From Mucilaginibacter sp. (GTDB taxonomy: Bacteria; Bacteroidota; Bacteroidia; Sphingobacteriales; Sphingobacteriaceae): DNA of 36,930 bases. The notes beneath the pieces were generated by a model, which saw only the letters and a program-made list of their open reading frames with translations, was not told the origin of the DNA and did not search any database. Made by a program: the position numbers and the translations under genes. The stretch lies in contig NZ_JAQBOI010000109.1 of the NCBI RefSeq assembly GCF_028288105.1, positions 1-36,930 on the forward strand, in the 5' to 3' direction. Positions 17,114 to 26,309 of the stretch are shown one piece after another; positions within the stretch are counted from its first letter, which is position 1; the number at the start of each line of letters is the position of its first letter.

Positions 17114-17986
17114 ATGAGACGTAGCATCTTCCTATTCCTAATTACAATAACGGCTATAACAGCTGCAAATGCACAATCAAAACAAACCCCCAATTTATTG
17201 CCCCCGCCGGCAAATCTTGTAATTGATGGCAACCTGAGCGATTGGGGCGACAGCCTGCGTTACCATAACGAAGAGAAAAACTTAAACTATACTTTGGCTA
17301 ACGATCATGAGAACCTGTATGCGGTTATCCGTATTAACGACCGGTTAGAACAAGCACGGGTATTAAACGCAGGTATAACTTTAAGTATAGATACCCGTGG
17401 CAAAAAGAAAGAAACCTTTAGCATGACATTTCCGCTACGCTACCCCGGAAGCCCTGCTCCTGCTTTTACAGGCATGAAAGACGATGGCGGCGAAGTAACA
17501 AAAGAAGAACGGGACGAATTAATGCGCGAACGTATAACCAGCCTTAGAAGCATAAAAATGACCGGTTTTAAAGATATTGAAGGCGACATGATCACCACAT
17601 CAAATACCTATGGCATTAAAACAGCCATTGATTATGATGCTGCCGGGAACCTTGTCTATGAAGCGGCTATACCGCTAAAATTTTTCCATGCCGATGATAT
17701 AGCTAAAAGCGAATGGGCATTCAACTTCAAAATAAATGGCTTACAAAAAATAGAGCATAATGCCGAAGGTGGTGGCACACAAGGTGGTGGTGGCGGCCGT
17801 GGCGGTATGGGCGGCGGTGGCCGTGGTGGAATGGGCGGCGGAGGCGGAATGGGCGGAGGCCGTGGCGGAAAAGGCGGCCGTGGTGGCGGTGGTATGAACC
17901 GCGGTGGCGATACCGGCAACGCCAGCCGTGGCGAAATATATAAATCAATTGATTTTTGGAAGAAATTCTCGTTAAGTAAAAATTAA
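17114..17986 (+). CDS. Exported protein with CBM9/DOMON-like domain and glycine-rich tail
   Basis: 290 residues. A signal peptide is clear (RRSIFLFLITITAITAANAQ). Residues about 30-215 begin NLVIDGNLSDWGD, the opening of carbohydrate-binding family 9 and DOMON-like sandwich domains that bind sugars or haem; which ligand applies here cannot be told. Residues about 219-272 are almost only Gly with Arg and Met (runs such as GGGGRGGMGGGG), encoded by GC-rich repeats at 17768-17911. A short normal segment follows (YKSIDFWKKFSL). Envelope location inferred. The tail may vary in length between strains. Confidence 0.75.
   Translation: MRRSIFLFLITITAITAANAQSKQTPNLLPPPANLVIDGNLSDWGDSLRYHNEEKNLNYTLANDHENLYAVIRINDRLEQARVLNAGITLSIDTRGKKKETFSMTFPLRYPGSPAPAFTGMKDDGGEVTKEERDELMRERITSLRSIKMTGFKDIEGDMITTSNTYGIKTAIDYDAAGNLVYEAAIPLKFFHADDIAKSEWAFNFKINGLQKIEHNAEGGGTQGGGGGRGGMGGGGRGGMGGGGGMGGGRGGKGGRGGGGMNRGGDTGNASRGEIYKSIDFWKKFSLSKN
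17768..17911 (+). repeat. GC-rich low-complexity Gly/Arg/Met-coding tract
   Basis: Imperfect GGHGGN units (GGCGGT, GGTGGC, GGCGGA) with interspersed CGT and ATG codons inside the exported protein gene. Base composition is far from the flanking DNA, and the tract is prone to replication slippage. It also opens long spurious proline-rich frames on the other strand. Confidence 0.8.
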
Positions 17987-18003
17987 AATCAAGCCTGCTA
18001 TTT

Positions 18004-18034
18004 AGTCAAGAATTCGCCCAGCGAATTCTTGACT
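18004..18034. terminator. Bidirectional hairpin between convergent genes
   Basis: A perfect 14-bp stem (18004-18017 with 18021-18034) and a 3-base loop lie between the stops at 17986 (+) and 18048 (-). On the right it runs into three GACTTTT-like direct repeats that give a broken T-run. A terminator for both flanking genes is likely. Confidence 0.7.
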
Positions 18035-18047
18035 TTTGACTTTTGAC

Positions 18048-20744
18048 TTACTCCACCTTATACCTAAATACCTGCCTGCCAATATTCCCTTCACTATCAA
18101 TACCTTCTACAACCACGCGATAGGTACCATTACTGCCTGCATTATTAAATTCTATTGATGCCTTACCGCCAGCTATTACTACATCAGGTTTCCAGAATAT
18201 AGTAGTACGTAGATCGGCAAGCTTTTCATTCGTTTTAGCATCATACCGCGGCGAATAAAAAGCGCGTGCCTTGTATATGCCTTTAGGCTTATAAGGTATT
18301 ATGCCCCGGCCAAAGGTTTGCGGGTAATAGGTAGGCTCATCGCCACGCTTGGTAGTAACTATTAAAACGCCATTACCGCCCCTGCCGCCATAAATGCCGG
18401 CCGTGCCTATATTACGCAATACTTCTATAGATTGTACATCATTAATGTTCAGGCTATTCATAAAGCCGGCATCGCTATATACCCCATCAATTATAACAAG
18501 CATACGCCCCCCGCCCCGGGTTGTTATTGGCACCCCATTGCGGAACAGTACACCAAGCAAGCGCCCCTGCAGGCAATCCGACAGGCGTATACAGCCATAG
18601 TTAACCAGGTCTTTACTTAATAAAACCTGATCGGCATTACCGGGCCCATTTAAATTTGATGAATGCTTAAGCGCATTTCGCTTTTCCCTTATCTGCACCT
18701 CCCGTAAACTTATTACATGGTTACCCAGGCCATATTTCATTTGTTCGAAATATAACTGTTTGTTGTTTTGCGCGTAGGCAGTAACGCTGCTACCTGTATT
18801 TACATCAAAATCCGCGGCGTTCTTATAATCAGAAGCGGGTGGCGGCGATATAGTATCCATCTTTATCACTACATCCCTTTTATTTTTGGCAGTACGTGCC
18901 TGTATCAAAAATTTAAGGCTGTCTGCATATATGATGTCTTTAAATGCGAAACGCCCATTTTGGTCGGTAACAGCATCCAGCTTAAGTAATCCGTCATCAA
19001 AATTTATCAATTCTACCTTGCCATTTACCACGGGGCCGCCAGATGGTGTTGTAATCCTGCCGGATATAGTAAAAGTAGTTTCCCGCGGATAACGATTGGG
19101 CGATTGTGTTCCGCTCTGCACGTTTCTCCATTCAAACCGGTGATACCCCTGGGTTAGCATAAGCGCATCCAGATCGGCGCTGGTTTTATCATTAACGTTA
19201 TTAAAATAATAGGCCGGTTGTTCAACATATCCTTTCAGATCTGAAGTAAGCAGCAGGTTAGCCAGGATATTGTTCTCGTTGTTTTCATTAACCGGCACCT
19301 TGGTTTCATCAACCACAGATACAGAAAAGCTACCTGCCGCCGCTTTGCCTTCATTATCTTTAGCATCAATATTCAATTTAACTTTTTGCCTTGGCGAGTA
19401 GCTTTGGTTATCTGCGGTTACTGATAAATTTAACCGATCTTGTGGGTTTTGGATAAACACCAACCGCTCGTTTAGCGGCTCGCCTGTTGAGGAAAATAAG
19501 GTGAATTGCGCTATGCCCGAAGGGAATTTATTTTTTGGCACAACGGCCAAAAACTGGTTGGTGCCGGGTTTACTTTTAGCCGCATAATATATTTTGCCGG
19601 CGCTTTGGGCAACCAGGCTAAAACCATCGCCGGGTTGTTTTACAGCAGTAACAGTTACTTTTAAATTTTGAGCATCGGGCGAAGAAATGTTGAGGACATA
19701 CCCTTTATCGGCAGCTTTGGGCAGGCTTGCCGAACCTTTAGATCCATCCGGGTAAACAATTTCTGCCTTATAGGCTTTACCGCCCTGCGGGGTAAATTCA
19801 AATGCGCCCATCCCCAGGTGCGAGGTGTTTATGGCGGCCACTTTATTACCCGCATTATCTACAATATTCCCTTTTATATCAACCCCCAGGCCATCTGTAC
19901 CGATGGCTTTAAACGCAATTTTGGTGGCTGTGCCATTCACCATACTACCCCCCTCCGGGAAAAACTGAACATCAGCCCCACCGGCCATTGCCCTTATCGG
20001 TGTGCTTTTGTATGCTATGTTCCCTTTTGATATTACTAAGCCGGTAACTATGCGCCCCCTGCTTAACAAAGCGGGATTATCCCCGGCAAAACTCAGGTGC
20101 AGGTTGCCTTCGCTATCGGTAACACCTTTGCCTTTTGTTACAATAGCATTATTTAATAACACCGTATAATTAACCGTATTACCCACATAAGCAACCCCGT
20201 TTATATCGCTATAATTTATAGTTGTGTTAATAATACTCTGCCCGTTTTGGGCCGCGTGATTAAAGGTTGTTTTTGTAAAAACCTTATTGGTTATTACGTT
20301 GCCTATGCTTATCGCCTTATCAAAAATATACTCGCTGCCATAATTTTGCATGTATTGGGTGTAGGCCCGTATGCGGTAATTGCCCTCGTGCAGGGTATCG
20401 GGCAGGGCGAAATCACCAAAGGCAAGGCCATTCTTTAATTGCAATTTCAGGCTTTGCTTAATGCTATCCTGCCCATCAACCAATTCTACATTCAAAATAC
20501 CGCTATCTGGCTGTAAGCGATGCAAAAGGCCCGTAATTACATAGGCTTTAAACCATATATCATCGCCGGCGGTATAATATGGTTTATCAAGATGCAGGTG
20601 TACTTTTTCTATCGGATGGTTATCCGTCCATTTTTCCAACTGGCGTTGAATCCTGGTAATGATATCATCATCGATGCTAAAACTGTAAATACCGATAATA
20701 CTGATGGCTAAAAATAGCCCTGTAAAGAAACGTTTATAGGCCAT
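18048..20744 (-). CDS. MG2-domain protein with carboxypeptidase-like and TonB-plug domains, no barrel
   Basis: 898 residues. It opens with a hydrophobic signal or anchor (FFTGLFLAISIIGIYSF). An MG2-type macroglobulin domain follows (KVHLHLDKPYYTAGDDIWF, about 46-75), then further beta domains, a carboxypeptidase-regulatory-like domain (FTISGRITTPSGGPV) and a TonB-receptor plug-like domain (about 690-790; VLIVTTKRG). No 22-strand barrel follows, so it is not itself a receptor; similar proteins occur in many Bacteroidota and have no settled role. It ends in a Cys-free beta segment (FRYKVE). Periplasmic or surface location inferred. It starts 61 bp after dcd on the same strand, so the two may be cotranscribed. 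Confidence 0.85.
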   Translation of the reverse strand: MAYKRFFTGLFLAISIIGIYSFSIDDDIITRIQRQLEKWTDNHPIEKVHLHLDKPYYTAGDDIWFKAYVITGLLHRLQPDSGILNVELVDGQDSIKQSLKLQLKNGLAFGDFALPDTLHEGNYRIRAYTQYMQNYGSEYIFDKAISIGNVITNKVFTKTTFNHAAQNGQSIINTTINYSDINGVAYVGNTVNYTVLLNNAIVTKGKGVTDSEGNLHLSFAGDNPALLSRGRIVTGLVISKGNIAYKSTPIRAMAGGADVQFFPEGGSMVNGTATKIAFKAIGTDGLGVDIKGNIVDNAGNKVAAINTSHLGMGAFEFTPQGGKAYKAEIVYPDGSKGSASLPKAADKGYVLNISSPDAQNLKVTVTAVKQPGDGFSLVAQSAGKIYYAAKSKPGTNQFLAVVPKNKFPSGIAQFTLFSSTGEPLNERLVFIQNPQDRLNLSVTADNQSYSPRQKVKLNIDAKDNEGKAAAGSFSVSVVDETKVPVNENNENNILANLLLTSDLKGYVEQPAYYFNNVNDKTSADLDALMLTQGYHRFEWRNVQSGTQSPNRYPRETTFTISGRITTPSGGPVVNGKVELINFDDGLLKLDAVTDQNGRFAFKDIIYADSLKFLIQARTAKNKRDVVIKMDTISPPPASDYKNAADFDVNTGSSVTAYAQNNKQLYFEQMKYGLGNHVISLREVQIREKRNALKHSSNLNGPGNADQVLLSKDLVNYGCIRLSDCLQGRLLGVLFRNGVPITTRGGGRMLVIIDGVYSDAGFMNSLNINDVQSIEVLRNIGTAGIYGGRGGNGVLIVTTKRGDEPTYYPQTFGRGIIPYKPKGIYKARAFYSPRYDAKTNEKLADLRTTIFWKPDVVIAGGKASIEFNNAGSNGTYRVVVEGIDSEGNIGRQVFRYKVE

Positions 20745-20805
20745 AATTCACAGATAAATCACATTAATAAACAATGCTAACAGATTATTGTGATTACCTA
20801 TAGCA

Positions 20806-21342
20806 TTAAAACTTATTCTTCCACATCATGCTCTCAACGGGGCGCGTTGTTGGGTTATTATACTTCGCGTTACTTTTAGTATTGTATAAGGTCGCTATTT
20901 CGCCTTCAACAACAAAATATATTAACTGGCCAATAGGCATGCCTGCATATATTTTAACCGGCTGCGCACATGATATCTCCAGCGTCCAGGTATTACAGAA
21001 ACCTACATCGCCTTTACCAGCGGTAGCATGTATATCAATACCCAACCTGCCCGTGCTCGATTTCCCCTCTAAAAACGGCACATGCTTATGTGTTTCGGTG
21101 TACTCTACTGTCACCCCCAGGTACAGGGTATTTGGCTGTAGAATAAAACCTTCTTTAGGGATCTCAAAACTAATTATCTCATTATGCAGCTTAGCATCCA
21201 AAACCCTGTCTTTATAAGTTGCCAGGTGTTTGCTTAAATGCACATCGTACGAGTTTGTACCCAGGCATTCCGGCTTAAATGGCTCAATTATAATGGTTCC
21301 TTTTTCAATTTCTTCGAGGATGCGTTTGTCTGATAAAATCAT
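20806..21342 (-). CDS. dcd: dCTP deaminase
   Basis: 178 residues. It deaminates dCTP to dUTP in pyrimidine deoxynucleotide supply. The motif EGKSSTGRLG (about 89-98) and the downstream WTLEI with the catalytic Glu are visible, as is the KAxYNNP-type C-terminal segment (NAKYNNPTTRPV) used in nucleotide closure. Full length for the family. The start is ATG at 21342. A bifunctional dCTP deaminase/dUTPase cannot be excluded by eye. Confidence 0.93.
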   Translation of the reverse strand: MILSDKRILEEIEKGTIIIEPFKPECLGTNSYDVHLSKHLATYKDRVLDAKLHNEIISFEIPKEGFILQPNTLYLGVTVEYTETHKHVPFLEGKSSTGRLGIDIHATAGKGDVGFCNTWTLEISCAQPVKIYAGMPIGQLIYFVVEGEIATLYNTKSNAKYNNPTTRPVESMMWKNKF

Positions 21343-21496
21343 AAGTATATTGCTGCCCTAAATTATAATTAATTGGCCTAACTGCCAATAATTATTACGC
21401 GCCCTGCCAAGTATAAAAACAACAAAGCCGCCTGTACAAATTGCACAATGCGGCCAAATTGAACCACCGGTTGCTGGTATTCACCTACACAATATC

Positions 21497-21628
21497 CTAC
21501 CCCAAGGTTTTAATGTGCTTTTGCACCTCTATGCTTTTTGTTGTGGTATTAGCTATACGCTGCTTCATGCATCCTTCTGTTATGGCCACGGCTAATAAAA
21601 CAGCGGCCGCTATGTATATCTTCTTCAT
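21497..21628 (-). CDS. Small predicted lipoprotein, 43 residues
   Basis: Found by reading the minus strand; too short for common length cutoffs. The product opens MKKIYIAAAVLLAVAITEGC, a short positive N-terminus, an 11-12-residue hydrophobic core and a cysteine at 20 in a weak lipobox (Glu at -2 is unusual), followed by a 23-residue hydrophilic tail ending KTLG. It would be a tiny entericidin-sized lipoprotein of unknown function. Upstream, GTTAAACAGTTTT (minus strand, about 21641-21655) is also found in the porin leader. The rightward 65-residue frame over the same DNA looks less like a protein. Confidence 0.5.
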   Translation of the reverse strand: MKKIYIAAAVLLAVAITEGCMKQRIANTTTKSIEVQKHIKTLG

Positions 21629-21768
21629 TGTGTGTTAATTGCGATAAAAACTGTTTAACTAATAGTATGACGTACGTTTTACCCGAATAGTTACAATCAG
21701 AAAAATTATCGTTAATTATTATATTTAGCTGATATAAATTGGCAACCTTTTTTGCAATTTTACCATTC

Positions 21769-22407
21769 ATGGCAATAGCGTACCGACAACAAATTGATGA
21801 TGATACAGAGTTTGCGCTGTGGAAGATAGAGGAAACCGCCGACGAGCTATACAAACAGCTGCAACTGGACGAAACCGAAAAGGCCTACACCAAAAAACTA
21901 AGCAAGAGCAAGCGCTACCTGCACTGGCTGGGCACACGCGTTTTGCTGCGTAAAATGCTGCGTACCGAAGAATTTATTGACAGTAAGGTTGATAGCCATG
22001 GCAAACCTTACCTGGTGAGCCTACCCTACCATATATCGTTAAGCCACTCGTTTGATTATGCCGCGGTAATGATCAGCAAAACCAGCCCTGTAGGTATCGA
22101 TATTGAACAGATAAAAGAAAAAGTAGAGCGCATTGCCCATAAGTTTATGCGCCCCGAAGAAATAGCTTTTATTGAAGACCGACATAAAATTCAGCAATTG
22201 TATGTGTGCTGGTGCGCTAAGGAGGCCGTGTATAAATGTTACGGCCAAAAAGAGGTATCATTTGCCGATAATATATCTTTGCAGCCTTTTACCTTTCAGC
22301 ACCATGATATGCTGCAGGCTAAATTACACAAGGGCGAAGTTAACATAGATTACGAAGTTGGCTACCTGCAATACGAAGATTATATGATAGGATACGTGAA
22401 GGGATAA
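21769..22407 (+). CDS. 4'-phosphopantetheinyl transferase, Sfp type
   Basis: About 212 residues from the ATG at 21769 (MAIAYRQQ); the frame also opens at a TTG at 21739, which I reject because it would add ten residues with no family support. It attaches phosphopantetheine from CoA to carrier proteins. The magnesium and CoA motifs are present: HISLSHSFDYA, VGIDIEQI and WCAKEAVYK. Two bases separate its stop from the lipB start, so a lipB operon is likely. It could serve fatty acid synthesis or secondary metabolism; no synthase is nearby. Confidence 0.9.
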   Translation: MAIAYRQQIDDDTEFALWKIEETADELYKQLQLDETEKAYTKKLSKSKRYLHWLGTRVLLRKMLRTEEFIDSKVDSHGKPYLVSLPYHISLSHSFDYAAVMISKTSPVGIDIEQIKEKVERIAHKFMRPEEIAFIEDRHKIQQLYVCWCAKEAVYKCYGQKEVSFADNISLQPFTFQHHDMLQAKLHKGEVNIDYEVGYLQYEDYMIGYVKG

Positions 22408-22409
22408 TA

Positions 22410-23138
22410 ATGAAGAACAAAAAAGTAATTTTTCAGGATTGGGGATTAACCGATTATCAGGTAGCATGGCAGCGACAGGAAACACTGTTTGGCGAAACCG
22501 TTAAGCTAAAAACCGAGATCCGTAACCGTACGCCTGTACTTGCCGAAGGCGATCCCGGGTTCGACGATACCATTACACCTAACTACCTTGTTTTTTGCGA
22601 GCACCCGCATGTATACACATTAGGTAAAAGCGGCAAAGCCGAGCATTTATTGCTGGATGAGCAGGGCCTTAAAGATAAAAACGCCGTTTATTACCCAGTT
22701 AATCGTGGCGGCGATATTACCTACCATGGCCCCGGCCAATTAGTAAGTTACCCTATTTTAGACCTCGACAACTTTTTTACCGATATACACCTTTACCTGC
22801 GCACGCTGGAAGAAGCCATTATTCTTACCCTTGCCCATTATAGCCTTAAAGGCGAACGCTACCCCGGTTATACCGGTGTTTGGTTTGATGCTGATAACGA
22901 GCACGCCCGAAAGGTCTGTGCTATGGGTGTACGCTGTAGCAGGTGGGTTACCATGCACGGGCTGTCATTTAACGTAAATACCGATCTTGATTATTTTAAG
23001 AACATTGTTCCCTGCGGCATTGATGATAAGGCGGTAACCTCAATTGAATTAGAACTGGGCCGAAAGGTTGATATAAACGAAGTTAAAGAAATCCTAAAAC
23101 ATCATATTTCCGTACTTTTTGGTATGGAGATGATTTAA
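22410..23138 (+). CDS. lipB: Octanoyl-[ACP]:protein N-octanoyltransferase
   Basis: 242 residues. It moves octanoyl from acyl carrier protein to lipoyl domains of 2-oxoacid dehydrogenases and GcvH. The motifs CEHPHVYTLG, NRGGDITYHGPGQLV and the Lys of ARKVCAMGVR are seen, and Cys202 in VPCGI is the expected acyl-thioester residue. Full length. It starts two bases after the phosphopantetheinyl transferase gene, a sensible partner since that enzyme makes holo-ACP. The stop overlaps the next start by one base (TAATG). Confidence 0.96.
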   Translation: MKNKKVIFQDWGLTDYQVAWQRQETLFGETVKLKTEIRNRTPVLAEGDPGFDDTITPNYLVFCEHPHVYTLGKSGKAEHLLLDEQGLKDKNAVYYPVNRGGDITYHGPGQLVSYPILDLDNFFTDIHLYLRTLEEAIILTLAHYSLKGERYPGYTGVWFDADNEHARKVCAMGVRCSRWVTMHGLSFNVNTDLDYFKNIVPCGIDDKAVTSIELELGRKVDINEVKEILKHHISVLFGMEMI

Positions 23139-23860
23139 TGAGGATACGTACAATACTATTTTTGATTGGCACACTGGCTGCCTGCACAAAATCACCAAGT
23201 CAGCCACCGGCGGTAAAAACCATTGATAACAATATGCCTATTTCCGACTCACTAACATACCTGGCACTGGGCGACTCGTACACCATTGGCGAAGCTGTTC
23301 CGCAGGAGCAATCGTTCCCCTATCAATTGGTGCATAACCTTAATGCGACCAATCACTTTGTTGAGAAACCAGAGATCATCGCCGTAACTGGCTGGACCAC
23401 CGGCGATCTTAAAAAAGGCATAACATCCCGAGATTTAAAAAACCATCAATACAACATAGTAACCCTGCTTATTGGCGTAAACAACCAGTACCGTGGCTAT
23501 AGCAAGGAAGATTACCGTACCGAATTTATTGAGCTGTTAAATACTGCCATTAGCTATGCGGGCGGCAACAAGCAGCATGTATTTGTACTATCCATACCCG
23601 ACTGGAGTGCTACCCCCTTTGCCAAAGCCAATGGTTTTGATCTTAACAAAGTAAATGTGGAGATAGATGGGTTTAATGCTATCAACAAGCAGGAAACCGA
23701 GACGCTGGGTGTAGCTTACGTAGATATTACCCCTTCGTCCCGCCAGGCGGCAAACGACTACGGCCTAACCGCTAACGATGGCCTGCACCCTTCTAACCGC
23801 ATGTACAGTATGTGGGTGAACCAACTGCTCCCGGTGGTGAATGCACAGTTGAAGTATTAA
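23138..23860 (+). CDS. SGNH/GDSL hydrolase lipoprotein
   Basis: 240 residues. A lipoprotein signal is present (RTILFLIGTLAAC, lipid-bearing Cys16), so it is exported and membrane-anchored. The SGNH blocks are complete: LALGDSYTIGE (nucleophile Ser), GVNNQYRG (Asn) and DGLHPSNRMY (Asp-His). It is an esterase or lipase-like hydrolase with unknown substrate. Its start overlaps the lipB stop by one base, showing co-translation. Confidence 0.92.
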   Translation: MRIRTILFLIGTLAACTKSPSQPPAVKTIDNNMPISDSLTYLALGDSYTIGEAVPQEQSFPYQLVHNLNATNHFVEKPEIIAVTGWTTGDLKKGITSRDLKNHQYNIVTLLIGVNNQYRGYSKEDYRTEFIELLNTAISYAGGNKQHVFVLSIPDWSATPFAKANGFDLNKVNVEIDGFNAINKQETETLGVAYVDITPSSRQAANDYGLTANDGLHPSNRMYSMWVNQLLPVVNAQLKY

Positions 23861-23909
23861 ATTTTACATTTTGCTCTGATGCTTATCTTTATATAATTAG
23901 TTAAGTATC

Positions 23910-24266
23910 ATGGGAACAATCAAAATAAAACGGATCTACGAGCCTTTTGATAAGCAGGACGGTATGCGTATACTGGTTGACCGTTTATGGCCACGCGGTG
24001 TAAAAAAGGAAACGGCGCATCTTGATGAATGGATGAAAGCAATTGCCCCTTCTACCGAATTGCGAAAATGGTTTAACCACGATACGCCAAAATGGGACCA
24101 GTTCCAACTAAAGTATACGCATGAGCTTATGCAAAATGATGCTGTTAAAGAGCTGCTTGATCTTGTAAAAAAGCACAAAACAATTACCCTGCTCTACGCC
24201 GCCCACGACGAGAAACATAACCACGCTTTGGTTTTACAAGAATTTATAGGTGAGGTGCTTAAATAA
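23910..24266 (+). CDS. DUF488 family protein (YeaO-like)
   Basis: 118 residues, cytoplasmic. It opens IKIKRIYEPFDKQDGMRILV and contains DRLWPRGVKKE and the WFNHDTPKWDQF segment typical of the YeaO branch of DUF488. The biochemical role is not established. It lies 49 bp after the GDSL gene on the same strand and may share its transcript. Confidence 0.88.
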   Translation: MGTIKIKRIYEPFDKQDGMRILVDRLWPRGVKKETAHLDEWMKAIAPSTELRKWFNHDTPKWDQFQLKYTHELMQNDAVKELLDLVKKHKTITLLYAAHDEKHNHALVLQEFIGEVLK

Positions 24267-24337
24267 ACTACGGGTTATTTTTACAGTGATTTAAATTTTG
24301 TAGAAAATTTATATATTTAGGTAATTATAACCCTGTT

Positions 24338-24778
24338 ATGAAAGCCTTATTTATTACCCTTATTTGTATTGTATTTGTTTTTGCCGGCTGTAAAAAAGAA
24401 GCCCAGCCCGGAACAGAAATAACTGCCAAAACCATACTTGGCAAATGGACGGTTTCGAGCATAACATATCAGAGCTACCGTGATGGAAAGCTTGAGCGCG
24501 AAGACCCGCTTGAAGCATATGCTTATGACTTTGAATTTAAAACTGATGGAACCGTTGGGTATACGGAAGGCGACGTAACTTCATCCGGCGAATTCAATAT
24601 AAAATACGAATCGGGGAAATACTACTATTGGGTAGGTATACAGGGCCGTGCCGGTTACCTTGACGAAGGCAGGGCCGAAATTAAAATGATCAACAAAAAC
24701 TCCTTCACACTCCGGTTCGAAACTTCCGACGTTACCGGCCTCAGATACGTGGTGCTTGAAACTATGGTGAGAAAGTAA
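24338..24778 (+). CDS. Lipocalin-like lipoprotein
   Basis: 146 residues. Lipoprotein signal KALFITLICIVFVFAGC with lipid Cys18, then about 120 residues opening ILGKWTVSSITYQ, the pattern of the lipocalin-like domain common in Bacteroidota lipoproteins. A beta-barrel fold with a small hydrophobic ligand is possible, but none can be named. Convergent with the serine dehydratase gene, 39 bp between stops, with no clear hairpin there. Confidence 0.8.
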   Translation: MKALFITLICIVFVFAGCKKEAQPGTEITAKTILGKWTVSSITYQSYRDGKLEREDPLEAYAYDFEFKTDGTVGYTEGDVTSSGEFNIKYESGKYYYWVGIQGRAGYLDEGRAEIKMINKNSFTLRFETSDVTGLRYVVLETMVRK

Positions 24779-24817
24779 TTCTATCTAATTGATATCATGC
24801 GCGTCTCGTTTTTGTGC

Positions 24818-26248
24818 TTAACACTCCGGCAAACTAATAGGAATATTTATTGCCAGTCCGCCATCTGATGTTTCTTTGTATTTAGAGTTCATATCCTGGG
24901 CGGTTTGCCACATGGTGCGCACCACGGCATCCAGGCTTACCTTGGCTTTATCCGGGTTACTTTGCAGGGCCAGCTGGCTTGCGGTAATAGCTTTTATAGC
25001 CCCCATGGTATTGCGTTCGATACATGGCACCTGTACAAGGCCGCCGATAGGGTCGCAGGTCATGCCCAGGTGGTGTTCCATGGCTATTTCGGCTGCCATT
25101 AGTACTTGTCGCTGGTTGCCACCTAAACACTCTGTAAGCGCTGCTGCCGCCATTGCAGATGATACGCCAATTTCGGCCTGGCAGCCACCCATGGCCGCGG
25201 ATATAGTAGCGCCTTTTTTGAAGATACTGCCTATCTCAGATGCGGTAAACAGGAACTGGATTATTTTTTGCTCATCAAAGCCATCGCAAAAGGATATGTA
25301 ATATTGCAGCACAGCGGGTATAACACCTGCCGCGCCATTGGTGGGGGCGGTTACCACACGGCCAAAAGAGGCATTCTCCTCGTTCACAGCCAGCGCGAAA
25401 CAACTTACCCAATCTAATATATTCTGGAAACTGTTACCGGTTTGCCGCATGGCCTGTACCCATTCGTTATAATTGGTATATGTTTGGCCTTTTAACAGGC
25501 GCTTATTTAACGCGCATGCACGGCGGGCAACATTAAGGCCGCCGGGAAGGCTCCCCGCGGTATGGCAGCCACGATACATACATTCCTGCATCACTTTAAA
25601 TATATTGAGCACGCCGTTACGGGTTTCCTGTTCGGTTCGCCAGGCAAGCTCATTCTCCATTACCACTTCGGATATTTTAAGTCCCGTTTTTATACACCAG
25701 TGCAGCAGGTCGCCGGCGGTATCAATTGGGAACGGCAGGTCAACTTCAGTTTTATGATGGCTCTGCACGCCTTCCTTTACCACGAAGCCGCCACCTATAG
25801 AATAGAACGTGGCCGACACAGCTGTTTCGTTACTCAAAAAAGCCTGGAAAGTTACCGCGTTTGGGTGGTAAGGCAGGCTCTCGGTAAACAGGAACAGCAT
25901 ATCATCTTCAGCAAAGAAACTTATCTCTTTACTTCCGTTTAAAAGCAGTTTATGGGTATTGTTTATATCGGCTATTTTGGTGTCTATTTTATCCACCTCA
26001 AAGGTTACCGGGTCATCGCCGCTAAGGCCAAGCAGTATGGCTATATCGGTACCGTGCCCCTTGCCGGTTTTGGCCAGCGAACCGTAAAGGAGTATTTTTA
26101 TTTCAACAACAAGTGGCAGCACTTCTTGCTGCTGCAACACTTCAACAAATTGCTGCGCGGCACGCCATGGCCCAAGCGTATGTGAGCTTGACGGGCCTAT
26201 GCCTATCTTGAACATGTCAAATACAGAAATTTGCTCTCGTTGTTGCAT
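24818..26248 (-). CDS. sdaA: L-serine dehydratase (ammonia-lyase), single-chain Fe-S type
   Basis: 476 residues from the ATG at 26248 ([16 protein letters not shown]). The TTG at 26284 adds twelve residues outside the family pattern. It deaminates L-serine to pyruvate and ammonia using a [4Fe-4S] cluster instead of PLP. Both halves are present: the beta domain with [15 protein letters not shown] and the alpha domain with [12 protein letters not shown]. Probable cluster cysteines are in TECLGG and in MTC-x10-C ([10 protein letters not shown] between them). Cytoplasmic. The ammonia it releases could interact with nitrogen supply, but there is no sign of joint control with the nitrate genes. Confidence 0.95.
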   Translation of the reverse strand: MQQREQISVFDMFKIGIGPSSSHTLGPWRAAQQFVEVLQQQEVLPLVVEIKILLYGSLAKTGKGHGTDIAILLGLSGDDPVTFEVDKIDTKIADINNTHKLLLNGSKEISFFAEDDMLFLFTESLPYHPNAVTFQAFLSNETAVSATFYSIGGGFVVKEGVQSHHKTEVDLPFPIDTAGDLLHWCIKTGLKISEVVMENELAWRTEQETRNGVLNIFKVMQECMYRGCHTAGSLPGGLNVARRACALNKRLLKGQTYTNYNEWVQAMRQTGNSFQNILDWVSCFALAVNEENASFGRVVTAPTNGAAGVIPAVLQYYISFCDGFDEQKIIQFLFTASEIGSIFKKGATISAAMGGCQAEIGVSSAMAAAALTECLGGNQRQVLMAAEIAMEHHLGMTCDPIGGLVQVPCIERNTMGAIKAITASQLALQSNPDKAKVSLDAVVRTMWQTAQDMNSKYKETSDGGLAINIPISLPEC

Positions 26249-26309
26249 CAATTTGGAGATTGTATATGAGGTAAAATTACGCAATTGAGCGCAGAGATTT
26301 GCAGTTTAC

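Noticed and set aside
17656..17948. Proline-rich and His/Arg-rich leftward frames over the glycine tract
   Set aside because: They are complements of the GC-rich Gly repeats and lack any independent support.
21441..21638. A 65-residue rightward frame in the dcd/Sfp spacer
   Set aside because: The opposite strand gives a more protein-like small lipoprotein, and this frame has scattered hydrophobics with no clear signal.
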